The translations under genes and the position numbers were made by a program. The notes below the pieces were generated by a model. That model saw only the letters and a list, made by a program, of their open reading frames with translations, was not told where the DNA came from and searched no databases. Positions 10,567-23,300 of a DNA stretch of 64,000 bases are shown here, one piece after another. The stretch's first letter is position 1. Every line of letters starts with the position of its first letter. The DNA comes from Lotus japonicus (lineage: Eukaryota; Streptophyta; Magnoliopsida; Fabales; Fabaceae): contig NC_080043.1 of assembly GCF_012489685.1 (NCBI RefSeq), positions 46,825,127-46,889,126 on the forward strand, read 5' to 3'.

Positions 10567-12470
10567 GTATCCCGCACATTGACGCGATCCCTTGTAAATC
10601 CCACCAGGGTTCCTTTATATGGTTTCAAATCTGACTCATTTAACCCCAGGTGATCAAAGGCATCTCCGTAAATGATGTCTGCCGAAGATCCCTGATCTAA
10701 AAACACTTTCTTCGTCACGTAGTTGTTAACCCTGATTGTTACAACAATCGGGTCATTGTCATGAGGAATTACATGTGCAAAATCCTGAGGGGTTAATATA
10801 ATTGGAGAGTGATTCAACCAACATTCGCCCTCGTATGCTTCGTGCACGGAATGTACTTCTGCCACATAACGCTTTCTGGCCTTGCTAGAAATCGTGCCCC
10901 CTCCAAATCCCCCTGCAATGGATGAGCATTCCCCAACAGGGTCGCCCAATTCCTCTACTATCTCCTTTCCTTTTCCTTTGTTCCCTTGAGTTACCTTGGC
11001 GGCCTCCGGTGTTGCTGCCTCTTTAACAAAATTTGCCAGATGGCCAGCCTTGATTAGCCGATCAATCTCCAGCCGCAAGTTCCAACAATTATCTGTAGTG
11101 TGCCCCAACATTTTGTGGTACTCACACCATCTGTTTGTATCCACATTAGTTGGTGGTCGCCGAGGTGGCGGCGGATATTGCACAACATTTGTCTGTCCAA
11201 CTGCTTTCAATATGGTGCTTAGGGGCGCATTCAGTTTAGTAAGTGGAACTGGAGTTGGCGAGGCACCATGTTGACCAGCCGAGGCTGTAGTGGTTCCTTG
11301 GGGATTTCTATGCCATGTATTCCAGAATCCGGGTTTGGAGTTTTGATATGGACCAGGCCTTGGTATACGTGGAGTTTGAGCTATCCTTGTTGCCTTTCCA
11401 ACCTTGGATTTGTCCTGCGAAACATCGCCGGGCTGAGCGTGTTTTCGTCCCTCCTCCCTCTCTTGCTTTTTCTGATCGCCTTGCTCAATTAAGATGAATT
11501 CCTGGACGAGAGCGCGAAGATCCATCATGTCCCTCGCTGGTCGTCTTGTTAAATCTCGATTCAAATCTCCCGCCCTAAGGCCATTTTTGAAAGACGCCAG
11601 GCATACATCCGGGTTTTCCTCCTCCTGTTGAACAGTCATCTTACTGAAGCGCGCCATGTAGGTCTTTAGCTTCTCTCCTGGCTGTTGATGTATGCTGATG
11701 AGGTCAAACATAGTTGTTTTCGTAGTTTTGTTGGCGGAGAATTGAGTTAAGAATTTAGTAGACAAATCCGTAAAATTGTCAATGGAGAAGGGCGGTTGTC
11801 TAATGAACATCTGCATCGCCATTCCCTTGAATGTTGAAGGCAACAATCTGCACTTCACTTCGTCCGTCGCCCCACCAATAACCACTTTGGTGTTAAAGTA
11901 CCTCAAATGTTCCATGGGATCAGAATCACCCGAAAAGGCGTCTAATGCCATTGTTTGCAAATATTTTGGTATGTCCACCTCTGTGATGGCTGGAACAAAA
12001 GGTTGAAATTCAACGACATCCTCAGCCTCAAGACGTTGTCCCTGCTTAAAATCTTGCCTCTGAGTTAAATATTCCACCTGGGCTTGTAACTGCTCGTTCC
12101 GGTTTTGTACCTTTTGCAAGGTATCCAGCATTTGCTTCAAAGCCACGGGCGTGATACCCGTTATCACCTCCGGCACTTTCCTCGGAGCACTGTTCTTAAG
12201 ATCTTCTAAGTTAACGTACTCAGGCGGCGTTGATCGTCGCCTGACACCTGGATCTGATTTGGCTATCAGATCTGAGGGCCTTCCCTGAGCTAGTTTTACC
12301 AGCGACGCTGGTGACTACGCCACCGAGTGAACACCCTCCGAGGAAGCCTCCTGCTCTTGCTCTTGAAGTACTGCACAATTGTTGTCTCGACCGCCGCCGC
12401 GTCCGCCTTGACGGCCACCACCTCTCCGACGATGATCACGGCGGCCCACGCCGCACGAACGGGTTTCCAT
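10512..12470 (-). pseudogene. Tat-lineage gag and protease start, one premature stop (contig 1)
   Basis: The 554-codon frame from 12176 shows the gag capsid region around residues 80-230 (FSGDSDPMEHLRYFNTKV, FTDLSTKFLTQFSANKT). It has one zinc-knuckle-like motif of the Tat type at residues 351-364 (CEYHKMLGHTTDNC). The protease active site LDQGSSADI lies near residue 494. In the same frame upstream, a methionine at 12470 opens 51 codons of Arg/Gly-rich sequence before a TAG at 12315-12317, so the original start was probably 12470. Gag packages element RNA and the protease matures the polyprotein. Protein output from the full frame is unlikely. Confidence 0.88.
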
Positions 12471-12514
12471 GAATTGTAACTCTCACCCTCTACGTCACTG
12501 GTAGATCTAGGTCA

Positions 12515-12532
12515 GAGCCATAGACGGTGCCA
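12515..12532 (-). promoter_or_regulatory. Tat element primer-binding site
   Basis: Immediately inside the LTR the minus strand reads TGGCACCGTCTATGG. This resembles the TGGCGCCGTC-type primer-binding site common in Tat elements. It would prime minus-strand cDNA synthesis from a host tRNA. The contig 2 copy reads CTGTGG at the differing position. Confidence 0.65.
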
Positions 12533-12533
12533 A

Positions 12534-12917
12534 TGTTGCGTCCTAAGGTAAGCTTAAGTGAGAAGAGGTACAAAAAGCAAACCCTAGCAGAGCACTAAAA
12601 TAGTCAAGATGTAATAAAAAGGGTATATTCTCATTAAGTGTCAAAAAATTCTCAGTACAAGGTTATAAACTTCCTTTTTATAGAGGGTATGGTCATGATA
12701 TGGACTTTTCCTACATTTGGGTCTGACAACCAGGGCCCAAATCCCTACTTATGCACATAAGACAAATCCAAAAGAATCTTTCAGCTGGCTTGCGGGTCCA
12801 TTTAAAGGGGGAGGGCGAGAATCCTAGATGTTCCGCCAGTTCCCGCCATGTCTTCCTTCGTCTAGCTGATTGCTTTTTTTGGGCGGGCATGTGGGTCTTT
12901 ATGTCCCGCCCAGTCCA
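12534..12917 (-). repeat. Tat element 5' LTR, about 384 bp (contig 1)
   Basis: The LTR begins (on +) with TGTTGCGTCC directly next to the primer-binding site and ends near cagtcca. Past this point the sequence aligns with A-type LTR sequence (tttaaagcttcggag), which fixes the outer edge to within a few bases. The partner 3' LTR is absent, so no TSD can be confirmed. Confidence 0.65.
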
Positions 12918-13701
12918 GCTTTAAAGCTTCGGAGTTCCTATTTAGGCACGAATTGACAAGAACTTCGTTCGCTAAAACGCACATAACTCAAGCTACAGAA
13001 CTCGGAATGACACGAAACCAAAACCAAAATTTCGACAACGGAGAGGGCTACGCTATGGCTCAGGCCATACATACCCAAAAATTATTTCTGGACACGGTAC
13101 AGCTCCAAAACATTTCGGCCACTACCAAAAATCGGGTTTCCCGAACTTTTTCTTCGATCTAATTTAATTCCTAGGTATTCGTAGGTGATATCTAGGCCAG
13201 GGAAACTCTCAGAAAAATTTAACGACTGAAAATAAGAATTATGGGTATTTTGGTAAAAAATTAATGACCAAAAACTTGAAGTTGTAATTCTGAAAAATAA
13301 AATTGATGGGGTTGTTCACAACGACGTTTATAGCACTTAATCTCAAAGGTACTATGCTTGGTTGCGACTTTTTGATAAGAAAGTAAGCACATGTGAAGAA
13401 AATGGGTTTTTAGTCCGTTTTTCAGATCTACGGCGACTCGGTGAAAATCCGAACGATCCGACAGTGATTATAGCATGTTGGGTTGCAGTAGAAGATAGTC
13501 GGAAAGAAAAAACGAGGTAATCAAACATTTTTACAAAAAGCTCAAAACTTTGAGCACAAAAAGATGTGGAATAAGCCGACAAAAAGCAGAAATAGAAGAT
13601 TAAGCATCCTTACCTCTGCACCTACGCGTAGCTTTTGAAATCAGGACGATCGGGAAAGAATTGAAAAAGCTCAGCTCCTCTCTCTTTCTCTCTCTAGCTC
13701 T
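12918..13701 (-). repeat. Element A 5' LTR, middle piece (contig 1)
   Basis: The sequence is homologous to A's 3' LTR at about 4540-4980 (the run through ggctcaggcc, the cggccactaccaaaaatcgg block, then cgactcggtgaaaatcc). It ends with gctct at 13697-13701, the left target duplication of element G. No gene is seen. Confidence 0.8.
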
Positions 13702-14755
13702 TGTAACGCCCCGATTTCGGTGGCGTCACTTTAGTAACCAAAATAAACTTAATGCGGAAAAACGTGAATATTTTTTTTTTTTGATAATAACTAAGACAAG
13801 ACTGAACTAAATAAAACCCAAAAGCGAAAAGAAATAGTGCTAATATACAATATATAAATAGCCCCCCCGCTGTAAGTAACAACCTCGTCACGAGTAACCT
13901 CCAGTGACGGAAAGAAAAGTGTAGCGCCCGAAGGCAAAATGTACAAACCGAATCTAAAGTTAAGTGTCCGCAACACTATCCCTCGAAACTGAGAATAAGC
14001 TGGCCCATCGGCCTGAAACAAGACCTCCTAAGTCCAACCAACTCTCTGTGATTCCCGTAAAGAAACCACACAAAAAGCTATAGGTGGGAAACTACCCTGT
14101 CCCGAATGAAACAAATGATGTTCAGAGCTAAGACTCTACTCCTACACTAATCCCATCTCGAGGAGCTCACACCAACACTAAAACCTACATGCTAGCATGA
14201 TCGTCGCCCGGATCTGAATCCAGAACGACCTAGTCTATGTACACCATCCGTCCTCCTCTCGCTACCGCGATATGCTCCAGTTCCCGCATCTCAACCCTAG
14301 TTCCTCCCGAAGGATGAACCATCATGAATCAGCCCGCCAAAGACATCTGACAAAGGGCGTTTGTTCGCCAAAGCACACACAGAAGACGCGAGGGTCAACT
14401 CCAAAGAATTATGTAAATAATAGCACCAATAAATATAAATAAGATAATAGCCACTTAGGCTTATAGCTAGGGATAACATCCTAGGGTTGCATATTTCCAC
14501 AAAGAATATAACGACTGTAAATCACAGTTAACATGCATCAAGTAGAACTAACAAGTATCAAACACACTCATCAACTATGTCAGTATGCATGTTGCATGAA
14601 ATGATATGCAGGTTAACCCAGTCAACCAATATGCAATCCGGAACGGATGGACATCATCGGATCAGTCCTAACACTAGCCACGGTTGGACCATTTCGGCCC
14701 GTGATGCCTCTTACTCCAACATCATCATGTAGTCAGATCAGCATAAAACCCGAAT

Positions 14756-14993
14756 AACGTCACTCTGCTTGGCGACGGAACAAACCGACAACGTCACTCT
14801 GCTTGGCAACGGAACAAAGCAACAACGTCACTCTGCTTGGCGACGGAACAAAACAACAACGTCACTCTGCTTGGCGACGGAACAAAACAACAACGTCACT
14901 CTGCTTGGCGACGGAACAAAACAACAACGTCACTCTGCTTGGCGACGGAACAAAACAACAACGTCACTCTGCTTGGCGACGGGACAAACCAAA
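14756..14993. repeat. 34-bp minisatellite, 7 copies
   Basis: Seven units of exactly 34 bp start aacgtcactctgcttggcga and continue through cggaacaaa. They lie in the 3' LTR of G. The array is also at 21384-21620, 52914-53151 and 59542-59779. Because 34 is not a multiple of 3, frames through it cycle and mimic repeat proteins. Confidence 0.9.
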
Positions 14994-15337
14994 GGTATTG
15001 CCACTTATAGGCTGGGCACCTCGAGACGGTCGTAACACTAGCCTCGTGTTTAACCATTTCTGCTCGGGCGTCGCTTATCACCTTTGGCTATAGTCAAGAC
15101 GGTACAAACTCTACATGGTTTGACCATTTCTGCTTGCTATGCCGAACATCAACAGGCACGATACAACTCTACATGGATGATCGTTACCTCCTGTTGTGCC
15201 AGGTATAGTCAGGACCGATCCAACTCTGCATGGCTGATCGTTACTTCCTGCTATATCGAAGTACTCTGCTTGGCACTTCATCGCGTATATGCATGGGTGC
15301 AACCACTCACGATGACTCTTCGGGTCACCAATGCTCT

Positions 15338-15479
15338 CACGAAGTCTCACGCTTCAGTGAAGTTTCATGCTCTCACAAGGTCTCACGCCTCAGTGGAGTT
15401 CCATGCTTTCCACAAGGTCTCACGCCTCAGTGGAGTATCCCGCATTCACAAGGTCTCACGCCTCAGTGAAGCTTCTCGG
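15338..15479. repeat. 36-bp tandem repeat, about 4 copies
   Basis: Four units of 33-37 bp contain the core caaggtctcacgcctcagtg. They start at 15338, 15374, 15411 and 15447. This is a second, independent repeat block in G's LTR. The contig 2 equivalent is 53496-53637. Confidence 0.85.
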
Positions 15480-17072
15480 CTCATCCCTTGGATGGCTATC
15501 AAACTGCTCAACGAGCGAAGGAGTACCAACATACTCAGAACTTACCAAACTCCTCAACACTTGGATCCGACGACACTCCTCGCTTTTCCAAAACTATGAT
15601 TTGACTTCCAATGCCTTCCTTCGAGGTTGTTATCATTACTTAAAGATTTTGAGGTTATTTAAGGTCTTATGAATTTTCTTTATAAAATAGATTCCCTTTT
15701 GTCTTATCGCAAGTCTTATACATTTGCAGGATCTCCCAATCCCAAGTCGCTTCCAGAGGAGGTCTCGATCCACTAAACAAAATTAAGGCCCGAACCTCGT
15801 TCGTCCTATAAAACTTTCTCCAAACTCTCAAAATAAAATCGGCATGACCTGCCCGCTATTCTCACCATTCAAAATCTCAGATTCCAGTGCAAAAGCAGAA
15901 TTAACTCATCATAATCAATCAACATGTCATATGTCAATATCTTAAGCAATAACCACATAGCACCTAGCATATAAGGCATGCACCACACATCCTAAATTAC
16001 CCAATTAGCACTTAGCATGTCATTCACTCATCAAAAACATTCAGTAGATGCATCAACTACATTGTCAGCCGAAGCCTCAGAAAACATTTTCCAATCACAC
16101 ACAATTCCAGTGCATAAACAGTAAACAATGTCGAAACATCGTCCCTAAGCATTAACTAGAGATTCAGTGAGAAGCCCTCACCTGTAGATTCTCCAGGACG
16201 ATCTCCTAACACTTGTTCACAATCAAAGGCTTGCTCCTCTGGGAATTCCTCAAAATCACCTTTAGAGCAAAACCACAGAAACACTATCAGAATCTATCGA
16301 AAACTAAGTTATCGATACTTACTAAGGTTACTCGAAGTAATCTATACTCTAAGGTACGATAATCTAGCGCGAAAGACAAGTTTTCGGAAAAGGAAATTTT
16401 CCTCCTCCTCCCCTATAGGGCTCGGCCACTTTTGGTAATTGTGGGGCTCGATTTTTCTTCGATCAAACTTGGTTCCTATGCTTTCATAAGCCGTAACTAA
16501 GGGTATTCTGAACTCGGAAAAATTATCGGATCAAAAACTGTCGCAGGGGTATTTTGGTCATGATTTTTAACTTAGGATTTTCAAAACTGAAATCCCAAAA
16601 ATAAAATTTTGCAGGGACGTCACCAACGACGTTTATGACAACTAATCCTACTAGCACTAAGCTAAGGCGATAGTTTTCAGCCTAAAGGTTGAAGCTTTAC
16701 ACCAAAAACTCCAAAAAGGGGTATTTTAGGTTCAAATTGATTCCGGCGGAATTCCGGCGACATAACGGAAAATCTAATCCGGCAGAAGTGATCTTGGGCA
16801 CATATAGAAGAGGTTTAGAATCAGAAATGAAAGATTCAGGATAGTTTTGCAAAAACCCATAAACTATCCACTCAGAAAACTCTACAGAAAAGCTATGGAA
16901 AAAGCGATCAGAGGTAAGGATTAGCGACTATACCTCGAAACCTTGAAGCAGCAACTGATTAATCAACGATCAAGCAAGGATTGAACAAAATCTTCTTCTC
17001 CTTCTTCCTTGATGAACTCGCGGCCTTGAGAGGGAAAATGGAGGAGTTTTGTGTTTTTTTCTCACTTGCTTG

Positions 17073-17082
17073 CTATATATAG
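17073..17082 (-). promoter_or_regulatory. TATA box in G 3' LTR
   Basis: The palindromic ctatatatag matches the box in the solo LTR and LTR C. In the transcribed (minus) direction it is followed by the conserved leader and a donor-like AG|GTATAG. Confidence 0.65.
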
Positions 17083-17798
17083 AAAATGGTAATTCGCGGG
17101 AAAATGAAAGTTTCGCGAATCTGATTTTTCCGGCATCATTCTCCATGAATTCTAAGATAGGTTTTGGCAAAGGAATTCCTAAGCTAAGAAGATGTCTCCT
17201 TGTATTTTTGGCAACTAATGCAAAGTCGGTGCAAAGTCGGTGTAAAACTATTTTACCCGATAAGTTGCTTTTTGCATCGAATGTCGGAATGGAAAACTTC
17301 CTTCTGAAGAAAGATTGAAATCATCAAGAGAAATGGGTGTACGCGTGTAGAATATCCATTTGAAGCTCTGAATAGATAAAGTCTTCATTGTCGAGAAATT
17401 CTAGGGTTTTGAAATACTAGGGATCCGGTTTCGGCAAACTTCCGATGATTGGAATCGGACGTTCGTAGATCCTAGAGTTTCGCCTCGAAACGATTGTGAT
17501 ATATGGAAAAAGAGAAGTTCTAACATTTCTCTGAAGATTTTTGGAATTAACTGCCATCGTGCCTAAAAGTGAAAATTAGCTATATACTTGGGTTTCTGAC
17601 CTAGGTTTAAGCGTAAAACGTTCGTGCTATAACTTTTATCGATCATAATGCAATCCTTGAACTTTTCCTGAACTTTCTCCTTCATAAATATATTTCATTT
17701 GACAAACTCTTGTTCAGGTTTCCTTTCACAATACATCAACCCTAATCGTGAATAAGATTTTATTCACTAAGCATAAGCTTAAAAACTTGGGTCTTACA

Positions 17799-18982
17799 TT
17801 ACTACCCTCCAAAAAGAAAGTTTCGACCTCGAAACTTAAGGGTCAGTAAAAAGTTCTGGATATTATTCCTTGATCTTTTCCTCTAATACCCATATAACAC
17901 CGTCCGTGTCCTTATTCCAAATAATTTTCACTAAAACACTCTGCTTTCCCTTCGATTGTTTCACTCTTCTAGTCCCAATGTTGACCAACGGCGTCTCAAC
18001 AGACATATCATCTTTCAACTTGCCGAGGTTTAACTACAATCCTCAATGATACCACCACTAAAACTCTTACTCGAATATGATCTCCAGCTTCTGAAGTCAA
18101 TCTTTACCCTAAGATTCTCATTCCACATAGCAAAATTCACTCGCTAATCTCTAGCTCGTATCACCAAAATCCATAACAAGTTTCATTCACTCTTAGACTT
18201 TAAGCAACTTGTCCAAATATGACAACCTCAAGTGTTCATCTTAATACTAACACTTCCCTTTTCTGTAACTTGATCTCCATCTCGTCAATCAACTTCTTAA
18301 TCTCTCTATCAAATTCTAACCAACTTCGAGTCCTAGAAACTTAAGACAACAGTTCATAGACTTAAAACCTGAACCTTCAACAAGTTTGGACCTCTAATGT
18401 CCGTTAATTCTTCAATGCTTCCTAAATGAATATCCATTTCTTCAAACTATATCTCCTTCGCAAGAGAACTTATACTTAATGCGAACTTTTTCCTCCCAAC
18501 TCGACTAATCCTCGATCCAATCAAGTTAATCTTACCAATCCTTCTATCAAAGTCCATAGCCAGCTCTGATTCCGAATATCACCCCCTCAATATTAAGTTG
18601 ATCAAGCCTAATCTATCGAAGGTGAAATTTAGAAAAACCCACTGGAACAGTCAATGAGTTCCTATCATCCAACAGTCACAAATATCCTGACCTCACATCC
18701 TCAACGATTCCGCTATGGAACTACACGCCCTCGACATCATACGTATACTATCCATAAGAAATCTCTATGAGATTCATTCTTCAGCTTCTAGCTTCCTTTT
18801 AAACGCATTGGTGCAAAACTACTTTCTAGGTTTACCGTGTTATTCTAAACCTCGTGTAATTTCTATAGCTAAAATACGAGCTACGGTCAAATAAGGTGTT
18901 AATAGGCGTAATAACTATAAGGTCAAAGCTTAGACAGTATAAGTAAGATAGGTGTGCTTGCACCCGCTACAAGAGTAATGGA
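17799..18982 (-). pseudogene. Decayed pol remnant of element G (contig 1)
   Basis: Only the extreme end of pol is recognisable. Near 17830-17945 the minus strand can be read as VKIIWNKDTDGVIWVLEEKI and then YPELF, matching the chromodomain-like tail of element A but with a stop. The purine-rich GGAGGGTAGTAA beside the LTR is the likely polypurine tract. The rest shows no RT, RNase H or integrase motif in any frame. The stretch from about 18700 to 18980 resembles the segment next to gag in remnant C. Confidence 0.7.
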
Positions 18983-20114
18983 TTATATTATACTGAAATG
19001 AGGAAGAATGGTTAGAAGGTTACCATCGTTCTTGCGCTCTCCTCTGGTTAACTCCTCAGCTCCTTCACCATCCATGATATAAACTCTTCCTCTAGCAGCA
19101 GGGCGCTTTCCCCTTATGGTGTTGACAAATGGCTCAACCTTGGGTGTCTTGCAGTTGTTGGCCAGATGTCCTGGTAGATCACACTTGAAACACCTCGCTT
19201 CCCCTTCGGGCATTTCGTGGAGTAGTGCCCAACCTCCCCGCATTTAAAACATGTCATCTCACGGCTCCCAGCTTGGCTTCCTGCTCCTCCCGCAGCAGCA
19301 ATCGTAGGCCTGAACGGTCCTGGGGTAAACCCTTCCCCCGTAGGACGCTGATAAGGCTTCTTCATCTGTAACTTTCCTTTTCCCTTGTTGTCTTGGGAGC
19401 TCGACCTCATCGGTCCCCCAATTCCTGCTCTATTCATCCTTCTATTTTCATCAGCTCCACCTCCGTGGCTTTCTCAACCAACGACTGGAATCGCATGATT
19501 CCCAGCGGCCTCACTGAGTCCTCAATATCAGGCCTCAGTCCATTTACAAAGCGCTTGCACATGTAGCGCTCATTCACATGATCATGAAAGAATTGAAAAT
19601 GCTTCGCCAAAGACTCCAGCTTTGAAGCAAATTCCGGGTACCGACATACCCCCCTGACGGAGTGTCAGAAATTGTGACTCCCGCTCATCCCGAGCACTTG
19701 TTGGAAAATAATTTTCCAAGAATGCGGTCCGGAATGAGTTCCACTAATCTCCTCGTGATTGTCTTCCATAATTCCTCTGGTGCCCTTCCACCAGTACTCT
19801 GCATCCCCGAGTAGCAGATAAGTCGCCATGCCCACTTTGGCACCCTCAGCAGTTTGTAGTACGCCGAATATCTTCTCGATTTCCTGAATCCAGAGATCCG
19901 CTTTGTCTGGGTCAGTACCACCAGAGAACTTTGGTGGGTTTTGCCTCCTGAAGTCATTGAGGCCTTTGTTTTGGTCCAGAGTTACTTCCCTCTGGCGCTG
20001 ATGCTGATCACGTGCCTCCTCAGCAGCACGCCTCATCGCATTATCATTTGCCTGCGCTGTTACCGCTTGGGCCATAGTGGCCATCATCTCAGCTAGCTGA
20101 TTAGTATTCACCAT
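18983..20114 (-). pseudogene. Element G gag, frame-broken in contig 1
   Basis: This is the same gene as the intact 377-codon gag at 57141-58274. Here it is broken by at least four single-base differences: one base missing in the second zinc-knuckle region near 19197, one T missing near 19445, an extra G near 19638 and one base missing near 19744. Each restores the neighbouring frame rather than adding divergence. Read as probable consensus errors near a contig end, though real mutations in one haplotype are possible. Confidence 0.85.
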
Positions 20115-20312
20115 GTTCTTTTAAGTTAAACAAGCAGTTAGTACTCATCATAAGATAGCATCTAGTATAACTATACAATATGATTAAGCAATAACTTCAA
20201 TCAATTTTTAAGCGAAAAATCGCTTGCAGACAATCAATTTTCACTCTTTGCAGAGTCACACAACCTAGCACAGAAGACCTATTCCCCAACAACTCCCGAA
20301 AGACTCGACCGT

Positions 20313-20324
20313 GCTCTGATACCA
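20313..20324 (-). promoter_or_regulatory. Element G primer-binding site (iMet tRNA)
   Basis: The minus strand reads TGGTATCAGAGC three bases inside the 5' LTR. This is the classical plant site complementary to the initiator methionine tRNA 3' end. It fixes the element's orientation. Confidence 0.93.
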
Positions 20325-20327
20325 CAA

Positions 20328-23300
20328 TGTAACGCCCCGATTTCGGTGGCGTCACTTTAGTAACCAAAATAAACTTAATGCGGAAAAACGTGAATATTTT
20401 TTTTTTTTGATAATAACTAAGACAAGACTGAACTAAATAAAAACCCAAAAGCGAAAAGAAATAGAGCTAATATACAATATATAAATAGCCCCCCCGCTGT
20501 AAGTAACAACCTCGTCACGAGTAACCTCCAGTGACGGAAAGAAAAGTGTAGCGCCCGAAGGCAAAATGTACAAACCGAATCTAAAGTTAAGTGTCCGCAA
20601 CACTATCCCTCGAAACTGAGAATAAGCTGGCCCATCGGCCCTGAAACAAGACCTCCTAAGTCCAACCAACTCTCTGTGATTCCCGTAAAGAAACCACACA
20701 AAAAGCTATAGGTGGGAAACTACCCTGTCCCGAATGAAACAAATGATGTTCAGAGCTAAGACTCTACTCCTACACTAATCCCATCTCGAGGAGCTCACAC
20801 CAACACTAAAACCTACATGCTAGCATGATCGTCGCCCGGATCTGAATCCAGAACGACCTAGTCTATGTACACCATCCGTCCTCCTCTCGCTACCGCGATA
20901 CGCTCCAGTTCCCGCATCTCAACCCTAGTTCCTCCCGAAGGATGAACCATCATGAATCAGCCCGCCAAAGACATCTGACAAAGGGCGTTTGTTCGCCAAA
21001 GCACACACAGAAGACGCGAGGGGTCAACTCCAAAGAATTATGTAAATAATAGCACCAATAAATATAAATAAGATAATAGCCACTTAGGCTTATAGCTAGG
21101 GATAACATCCTAGGGTTGCATATTTCCACAAAGAATATAACGACTGTAAATCACAGTTAACATGCATCAAGTAGAACTAACAAGTATCAAACACACTCAT
21201 CAACTATGTCAGTATGCATGTTGCATGAAATGATATGCAGGTTAACCCAGTCAACCAATATGCAATCCGGAACGGATGGACATCATCGGATCAGTCCTAA
21301 CACCAGCCACGGTGGGACCATTTCGGCCCGTGATGCCTCTTACTCCAACATCATCATGTAGTCAGATCACATAAAACCCGAATAACGTCACTCTGCTTGG
21401 CGACGGAACAAACCGACACGTCACTCTGCTTGGCGACGGAACAAAGCAACAACGTCACTCTGCTTGGCGACGGAACAAAACAACAACGTCACTCTGCTTG
21501 GCGACGGAACAAAACAACAACGTCACTCTGCTTGGCGACGGAACAAAACAACAACGTCACTCTGCTTGGCGACGGAACAAAACAACAACGTCACTCTGCT
21601 TGGCGACGGGACAAACCAAAGGTATTGCCACTTATAGGCTGGGCACCTCGAGACGGTCGTAACACTAGCCTCGTGTTTAACCATTTCTGCTCGGGCGTCG
21701 CTTATCACCTTTGGCTATAGTCAAGACGGTACAAACTCTACATGGTTTGACCATTTCTGCTTGCTATGTCGAACATCAACAGGCACGATACAACTCTACA
21801 TGGATGATCGTTACTCCTGTTGTGCCAGGTATAGTCAGGACCGATCCAACTCTGCATGGCTGATCGTTACTTCCTGCTATACGAAGTACTCTGCTTGGCA
21901 CTTCATCGCGTATATGCATGGGTGCAACCACTCACGATGACTCTTCGGGTCACCAATGCTCTCACGAAGTCTCACGCTTCAGTGAAGTTTCATGCTCTCA
22001 CAAGTCTCACGCCTCAGTGGAGTTCCATGCTTTCCACAAGGTCTCACGCCTCAGTGGAGTATCCCGCATTCACAAGGTCTCACGCCTCAGTGAAGCTTCT
22101 CGGCTCATCCCTTGGATGGCTATCAAACTGCTCAACGAGCAAGGAGTACCAACATACTCAGAACTTACCAAACTCCTCAACACTTGGATCCGACGACACT
22201 CCTCGCTTTTCCAAACTATGATTTGACTTCCCAATGCCTTCCTTCGAGGTTGTTATCATTACTTAAAGATTTTGAGGTTATTTAAGGTCTTATGAATTTT
22301 CTTTATAAAATAGATTCCCTTTTGTCTTATCGCAAGTCTTATACATTTGCAGGATCTCCAATCCCAAGTCGCTTCCAGAGGAGGTCTCGATCCACTAAAC
22401 AAATTAAGGCCGAACCTCGTTCGTCCTATCAAACTTTCTCCAAACTCTCAAAATAAATCGGCATGACCTGCCCGCTATTCTCACCATTCAAATCTCAGAT
22501 TCCATGCAAAAGCAGAATTAACTCATCATAATCAATCAACATGTCATATGTCAATATCTTAAGCATAACCACATAGCACCTAGCATATAAGACATGCACC
22601 ACACATCCTAAATTACCCAATTAGCACTTAGCATGTCATTCACTCATCAAAAACATTCAAGTAGATGCATCAACTACATTGTCAGCCGAAGCCTCAGAAA
22701 ACATTTTCCAATCACACACAATTCCAGTGCATAAACAGTAAACAATGTCGAACATCGACCTAAGCATTAACTAGAGATTCAGTGAGAAGCCTCACCTGTA
22801 GATTCTCCAGGACGATCTCCTAACCTTGTTCACAATCAAAGGCTTGCTCCTCTGGAATTCCTCAAAATCACTTTAGAGCAAAACCACAGAAACACTATCA
22901 GAATCTATCGAAAACTAAGTTATCGATACTTACTAAGGTTACTCGAAGTAATCTATACTAAGGTATGATAATCTAGCGCGAAAGACAAGTTTTCGGAAAA
23001 GGAAATTTTCCTCCTCCTCCCTATAGGGCTCGGCACTTTTGGTAATTGTGGGCTCGAATTTTCTTCGATCAAACTTGGTATGCTTTCATAAGCCGTAACT
23101 AAGGGTATTCTGAACTCGGAAAAATTATCGGATCAAAAACTGTCGCAGGGGTATTTTGGTCATGATTTTTAACTTAGGATTTTCAAAACTGAAATCCCAA
23201 AAAAATTTTGCTCACCAACGACGTTTATGACAACTAATCCTACTAGCACTAAGCTAAGGCGATAGTTTTCAGCCTAAAGGTTGAAGCTTTACACCAAAAA

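Larger units (their letters stand above)
13702..17798 (-). repeat. Element G 3' LTR, 4097 bp (contig 1)
   Basis: It runs from TGTAACGCCCCG to TTGGGTCTTACA on the + strand and has the same length as its contig 2 counterpart (51860-55956). It contains the 34-bp and 36-bp tandem repeats listed separately, a TATA box at 17073 and the 57-bp leader-exon-like segment near 16190-16246. Frames such as 15084-15599 cross these repeats and are not credible genes. Confidence 0.92.

Noticed and set aside
14756..14993. Regular 34-bp repeats looked CRISPR-like
   Set aside because: Units are head-to-tail with no variable spacers, lie inside a plant LTR, and recur in every G LTR. It is a minisatellite.
15084..15599. 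171-codon frame present in several LTR copies
   Set aside because: It spans the 36-bp tandem repeats, has no domain, and is broken in 20328-24388. Its persistence reflects recent LTR duplication.
20313..20324. Possible tRNA gene at the initiator-Met match
   Set aside because: Only the 12-nt primer-binding complement is present, with no cloverleaf sequence around it.
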